Below are positions 42,464 to 50,859 of a stretch of DNA of 64,000 nucleotides, piece by piece. The position numbers and the translations under genes are program-made. This DNA is from G965197405 sp965197405 (GTDB lineage: Bacteria; Chloroflexota; Dehalococcoidia; Lucifugimonadales; JAGWBF01). The DNA lies in assembly GCA_965197405.1 (NCBI GenBank), contig OZ240206.1, positions 2,480,001 to 2,544,000 of the forward strand, written 5' to 3'. Below the pieces are notes generated by a model. It was not told where the DNA came from. It saw only the letters and a program-made list of their open reading frames with translations, and did no database searches. Position 1 is the stretch's first letter; each line of letters begins with the position of its first letter.

Positions 42464-43942
42464 ATGAGTCCACCAATGAGTCCGATGAGCAATGAGCACA
42501 CCATAGACAGGCGCACCCTGATGGAGAGGAGTGTGCCTGGAAGAATAGGGGCTAACCTGCCGGCCCTGGACGTGCCCCCCCAGCCCCTCCCTCAGGAGGC
42601 GATGCTGCGGGACGACCTGAAGCTCCCCGAGCTGACGGAGCCGGAGGCCGTGCGGTACTTCACCCTCCTCAGCCATCTCAACTTCTCCATAGACACCAAC
42701 TTCTACCCTCTGGGAAGCTGTACCATGAAGTACAATCCCAAAGTAAACGACGAGTTGGCCTTCCTGCCGGGATTCGCATCCCTTCACCCCCTCCAGCCCG
42801 AGGAAACGGCCCAGGGGGCCTTGAAGCTGCTGTACACCCTTCAGAGTTACCTGGCGGAAATCATGGGTATGAAGGGCGCAAGCCTTGCTTCTCTCGCCGG
42901 GGCACAGGGAGAATTCTGCGGTATGCGCATGATCCGGGCCTACCACCAGGAACGGGGCGAGACGCAGCGCATCAAGGTCGCCATACCGGATAGCGCCCAC
43001 GGGACCAACCCTGCTTCCGCAGCCATGGCGGGCTTTGAGGTAGTGACCGTGCCCTCGGACTCCAGTGGCAATATGAACATAGAAGCCCTGAAGAAGGTGG
43101 CAACCTCCGAGCTAGCGGGAGTAATGGTCACCCAGCCCAATACTCTGGGCCTTTTCAACGCTAACATAGTCGAGCTGTGCGACATGGTGCACCGGGCAGG
43201 CGGCCTTGTATACGGTGACGGCGCCAACATGAATGCCTTGCTGGGGAAGGTGAAGCTCGCCGACCTCGGCTTCGACGTGGCTCATCTGAACCTCCACAAG
43301 ACCTTCACCACCCCCCACGGCGGGGGAGGCCCCGGCGCCGGGCCGGTCTGTGCCGGCGACCTCCTTTCGCCCTACCTGCCCTCTCCCGTGGTGGGCCTTG
43401 AGCAGACGGATGGGGGTGAGACGTATTCCCTGGCTGACCCGGCAAAGAGCATCGGCAAGGTGTGTGGATTTCACGGCAACTTCGGGGTGCTGGTGCGGGC
43501 CTATGCCTACATACGAAGCATGGGCAACATAGGGTTATCGGAGATTAGCGCCAACGCCGTGTTGAACGCCAACTACCTGCTGGAGTCCCTGAAGGGCGCT
43601 TACCACCTGCCATACGACCGCCGCTGTATGCACGAGGTCGTCTTCTCCTCCAGGGACCAGAAGGCCAGGGGGGTCCGCGGCCTGGAGATAGCCAAGCGGC
43701 TGTTGGACTACGGCCTGCACGCTCCCACCATGTACTTCCCTCTCATCGTGGATGAGGCCCTGATGATAGAGCCCACGGAAACGGAGAGCAAAGAGACCCT
43801 GGACGCCTTCATCGAGGCTATGAAGTCCATAGACGCGGAGGTCTCCGAAGACCCGGACCTGGTCAAGGGCGCCCCCCACACTACGCCCGTGTCCCGACTC
43901 GATGAGGCCAGGGCCGCCAGGCAACCCAATCTTCGGGGATAG
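42464..43942 (+). CDS. gcvPB: Glycine dehydrogenase (decarboxylating) subunit 2
   Basis: 492 residues. FYPLGSCTMKYNPKVNDELA, SLAGAQGEFCGMRMIRAYH and HGTNPASAAMAGFEV are characteristic; the PLP lysine is Lys279 in NLHKTFTTPHGGGGPGAGP. It completes the P protein that decarboxylates glycine and loads the H protein. Start choice is uncertain among three Met codons in the first eight positions. A repeat separates it from gcvPA, so it may depend on read-through transcription. No lpd gene for the L protein is in the window. Confidence 0.94.
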   Translation: MSPPMSPMSNEHTIDRRTLMERSVPGRIGANLPALDVPPQPLPQEAMLRDDLKLPELTEPEAVRYFTLLSHLNFSIDTNFYPLGSCTMKYNPKVNDELAFLPGFASLHPLQPEETAQGALKLLYTLQSYLAEIMGMKGASLASLAGAQGEFCGMRMIRAYHQERGETQRIKVAIPDSAHGTNPASAAMAGFEVVTVPSDSSGNMNIEALKKVATSELAGVMVTQPNTLGLFNANIVELCDMVHRAGGLVYGDGANMNALLGKVKLADLGFDVAHLNLHKTFTTPHGGGGPGAGPVCAGDLLSPYLPSPVVGLEQTDGGETYSLADPAKSIGKVCGFHGNFGVLVRAYAYIRSMGNIGLSEISANAVLNANYLLESLKGAYHLPYDRRCMHEVVFSSRDQKARGVRGLEIAKRLLDYGLHAPTMYFPLIVDEALMIEPTETESKETLDAFIEAMKSIDAEVSEDPDLVKGAPHTTPVSRLDEARAARQPNLRG

Positions 43943-43956
43943 GAAAGGGGGAGGCA

Positions 43957-45315
43957 GTGGTAAACTATCTGGACCGTCTCTCAGCCTTCGTCAGCGGCAC
44001 GACTTTCGAGGACTTGGATGATGCCGCGCTGGCCGCCGTTAAGGATGTGCTGCTGGATACCCTGGGGGCCATACTGGCGGGCAGCCAGTTGAGGGAGAAT
44101 GCCAATCTTGCCGCCTTTGCAGCCCAGGCCTCCGGTAAAGCTACGTCCACCATCCTCGGCCATTCTCTTAAAGCCGACCCCATGTACGCTACGATGGCCA
44201 ACGCGACCGCGGGCGTCTCTCTGGAGATGGACGAGGGCAGCCGCCTGGGGGGAGGCCACCCGTCCATCCACACCACGCCGGGCGCTATAGCCGTCGCAGA
44301 GGAGATGGGGACTGGCGGCAAGAGGCTCGTCGAAAGCATCCTGGTGGGGTATGAGGTGGAGTCCCGGATTGGCACCGGCACCCGGGTAAGGCCCAACGTC
44401 CATTCCCACGGGACCTGGGGGACCATCGGCACGGCGGTTGCGGTATCCAAGCTATTCGAGTACGACGAGAGGCAGGTCAGAGAGGTGATGAACCTCGCCG
44501 TATCAATGAGTCCCGCCAACTCCTGGACACCGTGCTTCGAGGGCGCCAACGTCCGCAACCTTTACCCGGGGCGATCGGGGTTCCAGGGCATCCTTGCCGT
44601 TCATCTCCACCGGTGCGGGTACAGGGGATTGCAGGATGGACCATCGGACGTCTACGGCACGATTCTGGGTGAAAGCTTCGACCCGGAGACCGTCGTCGCC
44701 GGTCTGGGCGACGGCTATCGTATACAGCAGAACTATTTCAAGATGCACGCCTGTTGCTATTTCAATCACCCTGCCCTCGATGCGACCCTAGCCCTGGTCA
44801 GGCAGGAGGAGATCACCCACCAGGAGATAGACTGGGTCAGGGTGACCTCGATACCCTTTGCTGCCGAGAGGATGAACGGTGACTACCCACAGAATATGCT
44901 CTCGGCCAAGTTCGCCGTCCCCTACGCGGTGGCGGCTTCCATAGTCAGGGGTTCCACCGACATTACCGCCTTTTATGAGGATGCCATCGCCGAGTCCAGG
45001 ACCCGTGACTTGGCCCTCAAGGTAGAGGTGGACTCAGACCCCCGTATGTCCGTGCGTCGTACCGACTATCCCAGCGCCAGGGTATCCATTGGCCTCAAGG
45101 ATGGCCGCGTCCTGACTGAGAGCACCGTCGTCGCCCGGGGAGATGCGGCCCTGAACCCGGTCCCGCGGGAGACTCTGGTGGACAAGTTCATGTACCTGTC
45201 CACTCCCGTATTGGGCCAGGAGGCGGCCAAAAGGGTGGTGGAGGTCGTTGGCGATGTAGACCAGCTGGAGGACATCAGGGAGCTGACTTCCCTCTTAGTA
45301 ACTATCTCAAATTAG
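43957..45315 (+). CDS. MmgE/PrpD-family protein, 3' end altered by IS insertion
   Basis: 452 residues. The all-helical MmgE/PrpD domain is clear: LLDTLGAILAGSQ, GGGHPSIHTTPGAIAVAEEMG, EVESRIGTG, NSWTPCFEGANVRNLYPG, FKMHACCYFNHPALDA. Family members include 2-methylcitrate dehydratase, aconitate-isomerising and other hydratase-like enzymes; the exact substrate is unknown. GTG 43957 with AAAGGGGGAGG upstream. An IS5-type element enters in the last codons: the frame now ends VTISN inside the element's left repeat. Rejoining the flanks gives LLVPR and a stop at 46225, so only two residues are replaced. Confidence 0.9.
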   Translation: MVNYLDRLSAFVSGTTFEDLDDAALAAVKDVLLDTLGAILAGSQLRENANLAAFAAQASGKATSTILGHSLKADPMYATMANATAGVSLEMDEGSRLGGGHPSIHTTPGAIAVAEEMGTGGKRLVESILVGYEVESRIGTGTRVRPNVHSHGTWGTIGTAVAVSKLFEYDERQVREVMNLAVSMSPANSWTPCFEGANVRNLYPGRSGFQGILAVHLHRCGYRGLQDGPSDVYGTILGESFDPETVVAGLGDGYRIQQNYFKMHACCYFNHPALDATLALVRQEEITHQEIDWVRVTSIPFAAERMNGDYPQNMLSAKFAVPYAVAASIVRGSTDITAFYEDAIAESRTRDLALKVEVDSDPRMSVRRTDYPSARVSIGLKDGRVLTESTVVARGDAALNPVPRETLVDKFMYLSTPVLGQEAAKRVVEVVGDVDQLEDIRELTSLLVTISN

Positions 45316-46212
45316 CGAGGCTCCATAGGCGGCGGTACCAGATAAGGGCGCAAGCCAATTGAAGCAGGCCCAGGTAATTGGTGGGCTTCTTATCGTAGCG
45401 CACCAGTATCGCCCGGCACTTGGACAGCCAGCCCAGGGTGCGTTCCACCACCCACCGCCGGGCCGGGTGGGTTTTCTCGCCCGATTGGTCCAATTTCTCT
45501 TCGCCAATACGCCGGATATGAGGCTGGTATCCGGCGTCGGCGACGGTCACGTGGCCGGTGGGATTGTCATACCCCTTGTCCAGGCACAGGTTTTGGACCC
45601 CTTCCGGCCGGTCCACCACTATGCTCTCCAGCGTCGGCCTAAGGAGTTTCGTATCGTGGACATTGGCTCCGGCCACCACCACGCTCAGTGGCCCGCCGGC
45701 CGCGTCGACCAGGATGCTCTTCTTGCTCCCAGCCTTGCCCCGGTCCGTGGGATTGCGTCCAATGGCGCCCCCCCAAAACGCGCTTTTCCCATGGAGCAAT
45801 CGGCCGACTGCCATTCCCAGTTTACGCCGTCCAATTCCTGGCATTCTTCGATCAAGGCAGCCCAGATGCCATCCAGTACCCCACGCTCTACCCAACGCTG
45901 GAAGGTCCGGTGGATGGTGCTGTCATCCCCCAGTTCCTTGGGCAAGTGGTTCCATTGGCAGGAACTGCGCATACGGAAGATGACCCCTTCCAGCATCTTG
46001 CGCTGGTCCACCCTTTTGCGCCCCTTCGCCTTGGGCGGGTCCAACTCCAAAATCACGGGTTCGATTCGCTCCCACAGGCCATCGGATATTTCCCATATCG
46101 TTGGCAGAGTCTCGCTCTTTCCCATCATCCACCACCACATGCGTTTCCCCTATCTTAACCGAACCCCCTACGTTTTCTCCCTTTCAGACCAATCCTATTT
46201 TGAGATAGTTTC
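45298..46212 (-). mobile_element. IS5-family (IS427-like) insertion sequence
   Basis: About 915 bp, bounded by imperfect 14-bp inverted repeats: GTAACTATCTCAAA at 45298-45311 and GAAACTATCTCAAA (reverse strand) at 46199-46212. The flanks repeat TTA (45295-45297 and 46213-46215) as the target duplication; the boundary could shift by a few bases because TCTTAGT occurs on both sides. The transposase lies on the minus strand in two frames. It sits in the final codons of the MmgE/PrpD gene. Confidence 0.88.
45302..46140 (-). CDS. IS5-family transposase in two frames (orfA/orfB, -1 shift)
   Basis: The upstream frame (46140 to about 45770) has the N-terminal IS5 domain (KGRKRVDQRKMLEGVIFRMR, CQWNHLPKELGD, WVERGVLDGIWAALI) and the first Asp of the DDE triad near QSADCS. 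The downstream frame (to 45302) has NPTDRGKAGSKKSILVD, AGANVHDTKLL (second Asp), WVVERTLGWLSKCRAI (Glu) and RYDKKPTNYLGLLQLA. The frames meet at a run of seven G (minus strand; C at 45768-45774) and are joined by a -1 shift. IS427-type elements often use programmed frameshifting, so this may be functional. AGGGG precedes ATG 46140. Confidence 0.85.
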
Positions 46213-46388
46213 TTAGTCCCTAGGTGAGCCGCTCAAACCCCGCGACTGCCCCGCGCTCCCTCCGCCGTCCCGTCCTGGATGATACCCCCGGTCAGCACGC
46301 AGCTATTTCAGTGCAGGACTGCCTTGGTCTCAACAGCCTCCAGCGTCATTTAATTCTCGACGCCAGGTATAGGCAGGCCCCCGCCGCG

Positions 46389-46526
46389 TGTCATTCCGAA
46401 CGGAGCGAAGCGGAGTGAGGAATCTAAAATGGCGCCTAACAAAAACCGGAATCAAGGCAGTACCGGCCAGAACAAGACCGCCGTCAGCCAAGCGTTTTAG
46501 ACCCCTCGCTCCGATCGGGGTGACAA
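46389..46526 (+). repeat. Dispersed GTCATTCCGA inverted repeat, copy 2
   Basis: Left arm TGTCATTCCGAACGGAGCGA continuing AGCGGAGTGAGGAATCTAAAAT, right arm TTTTAGACCCCTCGCTCCGATC and GGGGTGACAA. It shares ATCTAAAATGGCGCCTAACA with the copy at 10647. It occupies the middle of the 400-bp space between the IS element and the cupredoxin gene; the remainder shows no gene. Confidence 0.75.
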
Positions 46527-46627
46527 TCAAAAGGCCCTACGATGGCCTCGTTTCGACCTTATTCTTTCTGGAAGTTGTGTAGTAAGATGGTAGGAACACT
46601 TTCATATGGCATTTGGAGGAGCAAGAC

Positions 46628-47368
46628 ATGCAGGTCCGCATAATTTGGCTCATGGCCCTTCCCGTTGCTCTTGTGCTGCTGGCTGTCGCCTGCGGCGAGG
46701 AAGCTGTGACCCCTACGCCGGAGTCCGGCCAAGCTACGTCAATGACGCTTCCCAACAAGATAGTAGCCCCCCACTTTGTTGACTCCTACCCGACCCACGG
46801 CGATACCCTGACCCAACTGCCCCAGGAGCTAGTCCTGAACTTCAACTTCAACCTGCACGCAGACTCTGCCATAACGCTGACCCGCGACGGGGAGTCGGTT
46901 GACCTGGGGCAGGTGACCATTACCCCAAACCAGCTTTCCATGCGGGCTTCTATTGACGAAGCTACTCGAGATGGAGTGTACCAGGCAGATTACGATGCCT
47001 GCTGGCCGGACAGGTCCTGCCACGAGGGCAGCATAGCCTTTATCGTGAGAAGCCCTGACATCAGCGAGTACCAGGACTTGAGCGGGCAGTCTGAAATTAC
47101 CGTCCGCATGAAGGACGAGAAGCTGTTTGACCCGGCCCGGATGGTCCTCAGCTCTGGGACAAAGGTGACTTGGATTAACGACGACGAGGTGGCGCATTTC
47201 GTGAATACGGACCCCCATCCGAGCCACAATGTCCTCGGCGACCTGAACTCTCTCGCTATCAATCCGGGCGAAAGCTACACCTACACATTCGAGGAACCTG
47301 GCGCTTGGGGATACCATTGTAGCGCTCATTACAACCTGGGCATGATCGCCCAGGTTGTGGTCAAATAG
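46628..47368 (+). CDS. CopC-like plus plastocyanin-like copper lipoprotein
   Basis: 246 residues from ATG 46628 (GGAGGAG upstream). A signal peptide ends at a lipobox-like LAVAC (Cys22). The first domain is CopC-like (DSYPTHGDTLTQLPQELVLNF.. to IAFIVRSPD, with the CWPDRSCH segment). The second domain is a cupredoxin with a type-1 copper site: His in VAHFVNTDPH, then Cys, His and Met of YHCSAHYNLGM. It would bind copper outside the membrane, either for electron transfer to or from respiratory proteins or for copper delivery. The two-domain arrangement is unusual. It is a single gene with a repeat upstream. Confidence 0.85.
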   Translation: MQVRIIWLMALPVALVLLAVACGEEAVTPTPESGQATSMTLPNKIVAPHFVDSYPTHGDTLTQLPQELVLNFNFNLHADSAITLTRDGESVDLGQVTITPNQLSMRASIDEATRDGVYQADYDACWPDRSCHEGSIAFIVRSPDISEYQDLSGQSEITVRMKDEKLFDPARMVLSSGTKVTWINDDEVAHFVNTDPHPSHNVLGDLNSLAINPGESYTYTFEEPGAWGYHCSAHYNLGMIAQVVVK

Positions 47369-47446
47369 CTCGTCGTAAATAGTCGGCATGGGGACTATAA
47401 TCATCATCATAATTCCCCCCATGATTTCCCAAGAAGGAGCGTAAAA

Positions 47447-48316
47447 ATGCCTGACAAGGTGAGGTTGAACAAGGTCATAGACCTGTTGGAGCAGGGCAAG
47501 CCGGTCTTCTGCGGCGGCATGGTGTACAACGGCAACCTGGACGACATTATGTACATGGGGGACTCCGACTACGACTTCTGCATCATAGAGACGGAGCACG
47601 AGGGCTTCAGCTTCAACGACCTCCGGAACTCGGTGCAGCACCTCCTCAACCGGAAGCGCATACTGGAGAAGGGGAGCCTTCAGCCCGACGTGGTGCCCTT
47701 CGTCCGCATCCCTCCCAACGCCCGGGAAACCGGGGGCAACCAGTGGGTTATCAAGCAGACCCTTGATACAGGGGTCTTTGGGTTGGTCTTCCCCCACCTC
47801 AATACCATAGAGGACGCGCAGGCTTTGGTGGTGGCTGCCCGCTATCCCCAGGTGCCAGGCGTTCCCGATTTCGAGCCGGAAGGTCAGAGGGGCTGGTGGC
47901 AGCGCCTGGCCCCCCGCTACTGGGGACTGACGGCCCAAGAGTATTACGATGCGGCCGACCTATGGCCCCTGGACCCCAGCGGCGAAATCATATTGATGGG
48001 CATCGTAGAGGAGCCACAGGGGGTCAAGAACCTCCGGGACATCTTGCGCGAGGTGAAGGGCATCGGGGCGATATGGGCGGGGCCGGGAGATATGTCCGTG
48101 GCCATGGGGAAACGCGGCAATGCGGCAGACCCGGAGGTCCAGGAAGCGCTGCTGCGTGTCCTGGATGCTTGTAAGGAGTTCGGCGTCCCCTGTGCCGTGG
48201 GCGCCACCGCTGACGACGTGGAGCAGCGAATAGAGCAGGGCTTTCGTATCATAATAGCGCCGCCTCGAAGGGTTGCCGACACGCTGGAAGTGGGCAGGAA
48301 GGCGGCGGGACGCTGA
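47447..48316 (+). CDS. HpcH/HpaI aldolase-family protein
   Basis: 289 residues forming a TIM-barrel of the HpcH/HpaI/citrate-lyase-beta type. IIETEHEGFSFNDLR, FVRIPPNARETGGNQWVIKQ and TGVFGLVFPHLNTIEDA carry the metal- and substrate-binding residues; IWAGPGDMSVAMGKRG is the late loop. A longer-than-usual insertion follows the barrel centre (GQRGWWQRLAPRYWGLTAQE). These are class II aldolases for hydroxy-oxo acids. AAGGAGCG precedes ATG 47447. It is convergent with coaBC. Confidence 0.87.
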   Translation: MPDKVRLNKVIDLLEQGKPVFCGGMVYNGNLDDIMYMGDSDYDFCIIETEHEGFSFNDLRNSVQHLLNRKRILEKGSLQPDVVPFVRIPPNARETGGNQWVIKQTLDTGVFGLVFPHLNTIEDAQALVVAARYPQVPGVPDFEPEGQRGWWQRLAPRYWGLTAQEYYDAADLWPLDPSGEIILMGIVEEPQGVKNLRDILREVKGIGAIWAGPGDMSVAMGKRGNAADPEVQEALLRVLDACKEFGVPCAVGATADDVEQRIEQGFRIIIAPPRRVADTLEVGRKAAGR

Positions 48317-48358
48317 GAGAGGGCAGGCAGACTATTAGCATGGGGCGCGGTATTTAGC

Positions 48359-49567
48359 TCACTGGCCTTGGTGCGGTGGCAGCAACTGCCCCACCCTATC
48401 TAGGATGCGGTAGGCTACCTCGTGCTTCGACATGAGGGGCAGGTCCTCCGTGTTGCCTTCCCTGTCCAGCAGGAACACCTTGTTGGTGTCGGTGCCGAAG
48501 CCGCTGCCCTCGGCGGTCACGTCGTTGGCCACTATCAGGTCTGTGGACTTCCTGAGCAGCTTGTCCATAGCGTTCTCCAGCAGGTCCTCGCTCTCGGCGG
48601 CAAATCCCACCTTCACGAACTTGCCCTCGGACTCCCCCAGAATATCCGGGGTCCTGACCAGCTCTATGGACCAGGTATCGGAGCCTTTCTTCAGCTTTTG
48701 AGGTGCCACAGAGATGGGCGTGTAATCGGCCACAGCCGCCGCCATGATAAGGGCGTCAGCAGTGGCCACGGACTCCATCACAGCATCCCTCATCTCCAGG
48801 GCGGTCCTCACCTTGACGACCTGTACCCCTACCGGGTCTTCCAGGCTGGTAGGCGCTGTGACCAGGACCGCCCTGGCCCCCCTGTCCCTGGCTGCCTCGG
48901 CTATGGCATAGCCCATCTTGCCGGAGGAGCGGTTGGTGATGACCCGCACCGGGTCTATAGGCTCCTGGGTCCCTCCGGCGCTGACCACGATGGTGTACCC
49001 GGCCAGGTCGCCTCGACGCCCTAGAATAGCGCGGATGTGCCCCATAAGCTCCGGCGTTTCTACCAGCCTTCCCATACCCACCATGCCGGATGCCAGTCTC
49101 CCGCCAGCTGGCCCCACGATGGTAACACCCCTGCTCTTCAGCTTCGACAGGTTCTCCTGGGTGGCCGGGTTGCTGTACATGTGGGCATCCATGGCCGGTG
49201 CGAGCATTACAGGCGCGCCTGTGGCCAGGACTGTGGTGGTCAGAGGGTCGTCGGCCAGGCCTGCGGCGGCCTTCGCGATGAGATGGGCGGTGGCCGGGAC
49301 CACCGCCACTATTTCCGCCCGCTCGGCCAGGGCTATGTGCTCAACGCTAAGCTCCGAGTCAGGGTCGAAGGTGTCCGTTACGACCGGCCTGTGGGTGATG
49401 CTGCGGAAGGCGAGGGGCGTGATGAACTGGGTAGCCCCGTAGCTCATGATGGTGTCCACCGCAGCCCCTGCCTGGGTGAGCTTGCTTGCAAGGTCGAGGG
49501 CTTTGTAGCAGGCGATGCTGCCCGTCACTCCGAGGACGATATTCTTGTGTTCCAGCACGCCTGGCAT
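48359..49567 (-). CDS. coaBC: Phosphopantothenoylcysteine decarboxylase/phosphopantothenate-cysteine ligase CoaBC
   Basis: 402 residues. The N-terminal flavoprotein decarboxylase half has VLGVTGSIACYKALDLASKL, VVPATAHLIAKAAAGLADD and APAMDAHMYSNPATQEN (catalytic PxMNxxM-type loop); the C-terminal ligase half has SAGGTQEPIDPVRVITNRSSGKMG and VANDVTAEGSGFGTDTN. The fused protein makes 4'-phosphopantetheine from phosphopantothenate and cysteine, two steps to coenzyme A. ATG 49567 lies 4 bp after the coaX stop, so the two form one unit; an in-frame ATG at 49612 would overlap coaX. Confidence 0.94.
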   Translation of the reverse strand: MPGVLEHKNIVLGVTGSIACYKALDLASKLTQAGAAVDTIMSYGATQFITPLAFRSITHRPVVTDTFDPDSELSVEHIALAERAEIVAVVPATAHLIAKAAAGLADDPLTTTVLATGAPVMLAPAMDAHMYSNPATQENLSKLKSRGVTIVGPAGGRLASGMVGMGRLVETPELMGHIRAILGRRGDLAGYTIVVSAGGTQEPIDPVRVITNRSSGKMGYAIAEAARDRGARAVLVTAPTSLEDPVGVQVVKVRTALEMRDAVMESVATADALIMAAAVADYTPISVAPQKLKKGSDTWSIELVRTPDILGESEGKFVKVGFAAESEDLLENAMDKLLRKSTDLIVANDVTAEGSGFGTDTNKVFLLDREGNTEDLPLMSKHEVAYRILDRVGQLLPPHQGQ

Positions 49568-49571
49568 AGGC

Positions 49572-50369
49572 TCAGCTTCCTCCACCCTGTGCTCTGAGAG
49601 TAGGCCCTGCATTCATCTCGTGGATGATGCGCAGGCCCATGAGGGTCAGGTCCGGGTTGATAGCGTCGAATATCTTCGTCTCCTTCGCTATGACCTCTGC
49701 CAGGCCTCCTGTGGCTACCACCCTGGCCTTGAGGTCTATCTCCTCTTTGAACCTTGCTACCATCCCCTCCACCAGCCCGACGTGCCCCAACAGCAGGCCC
49801 GATTGCAAGCTGGCCACCGTGTTGCGTCCGATGGCCGATTTGGGGGGCGTTAGCTCGACCCTCCTCAGCTGGGAGGTGCTCAGGAAAAGGGCTTCGGCTG
49901 CCACGTTGATGCCGGGGGCTATGGCGCCGCCCAGATATTCGCCATCCCCGGATACCGCGTCGAACACGGTGGCCGTGCCGAAGTCAACGATTATCACCGG
50001 GCCTCCGTACAGCCGGAAGGCGGCGACGGCATCCACGATCCGGTCTGCCCCCACGTCCCGGGGGTTATCGTAGAGGATGCGGACGCCCGTCTTTACTCCG
50101 GCTGACACGGTCAGAGGGCAGACCTTGAAGTAGTTTTTACACACGTCTTCAAAGGTGGAGGTAAGGGTGGGTGCGACGCTGCATACACAAGCGTCCGTTA
50201 TATCTTGAGGGTTGACTCCTTTCAAGCCGAGGATGCTGGAGATGAGCAGGCCATACTCGTCGGACAGCTTGCGTTGGTCGGTGGCAACGCGCCAGGTGGA
50301 CTGTAGTCGCTGCCCCTCGAAGACGCCCAGGGTTACGTTGGTGTTGCCGATGTCTATAGCCAGGAGCAT
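49572..50369 (-). CDS. coaX: Type III pantothenate kinase CoaX
   Basis: 265 residues from ATG 50369. LLAIDIGNTNVTLGVFEG is the phosphate-binding loop; NPRDVGADRIVDAVAAF, VIIVDFGTATVFDAVS and GGAIAPGINVAAEAL are the CoaX motifs with the catalytic Asp in GADR. It phosphorylates pantothenate as the first step of coenzyme A synthesis and pairs with coaBC directly downstream. The frame runs upstream to 50441, but the family N-terminus begins at this ATG. Confidence 0.95.
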   Translation of the reverse strand: MLLAIDIGNTNVTLGVFEGQRLQSTWRVATDQRKLSDEYGLLISSILGLKGVNPQDITDACVCSVAPTLTSTFEDVCKNYFKVCPLTVSAGVKTGVRILYDNPRDVGADRIVDAVAAFRLYGGPVIIVDFGTATVFDAVSGDGEYLGGAIAPGINVAAEALFLSTSQLRRVELTPPKSAIGRNTVASLQSGLLLGHVGLVEGMVARFKEEIDLKARVVATGGLAEVIAKETKIFDAINPDLTLMGLRIIHEMNAGPTLRAQGGGS

Positions 50370-50501
50370 ATTGTTGTGCGTCGTCCTTTCGACAGGCCAA
50401 GACGTGTCTTGTGCCAGGCTCGGCCAAGCCCTTCGGCACAATTATACGGGATGCCTGTTCCCCCGGCAATGTTTGGCGGCAACGTCCCAGGGTCTTTTAA
50501 T

Positions 50502-50638
50502 TGTCACCCCGAGCGGAGCGAGGGGTCTAAAATCCTGCCTGACCGCGTCCCGGTTCTGGCTAGTGCGGCTCGAGTCCCGTTCTTGTTAAGCGGCATTTTT
50601 AGATTCCTCGCTCCGCTTCGCTCCGTTCGGAATGACAT
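50502..50638 (+). repeat. Dispersed GTCATTCCGA inverted repeat, copy 3
   Basis: Left arm TGTCACCCCGAGCGGAGCGA continuing GGGGTCTAAAATCC, right arm TTTTTAGATTCCTCGCTCC, GCTTCGCTCCGTTCGGAATG. About 137 bp, in the 490-bp gap between coaX and the acyl-CoA dehydrogenase gene. Apart from this element and the promoter at 50698 the gap shows no gene. Confidence 0.75.
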
Positions 50639-50697
50639 GTAGCGGGGGCCTGTATTCAGTGAGCGCAGAGAATTAAAAGGTCCCAGGCAACGTCCGG

Positions 50698-50726
50698 TTG
50701 AAAGCCCCGATGCTGACTTGTATAAT
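50698..50726 (+). promoter_or_regulatory. Putative strong sigma-70-type promoter
   Basis: TTGAAA (50698-50703), 17 nt, TATAAT (50721-50726). It lies about 130 bp before the acyl-CoA dehydrogenase gene. Confidence 0.7.
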
Positions 50727-50859
50727 TAGCCCATCTCGCCACCTCAGCCGTCGCGTCCCTGGCGCAGGCATCGCAGTTTCAAGACCGACCAGTCAGGTGA
50801 GGACAGGACGTGGGATGGGCCAGGACAAGCCGATGTTGAAATATATTAAGGAGTGACCC

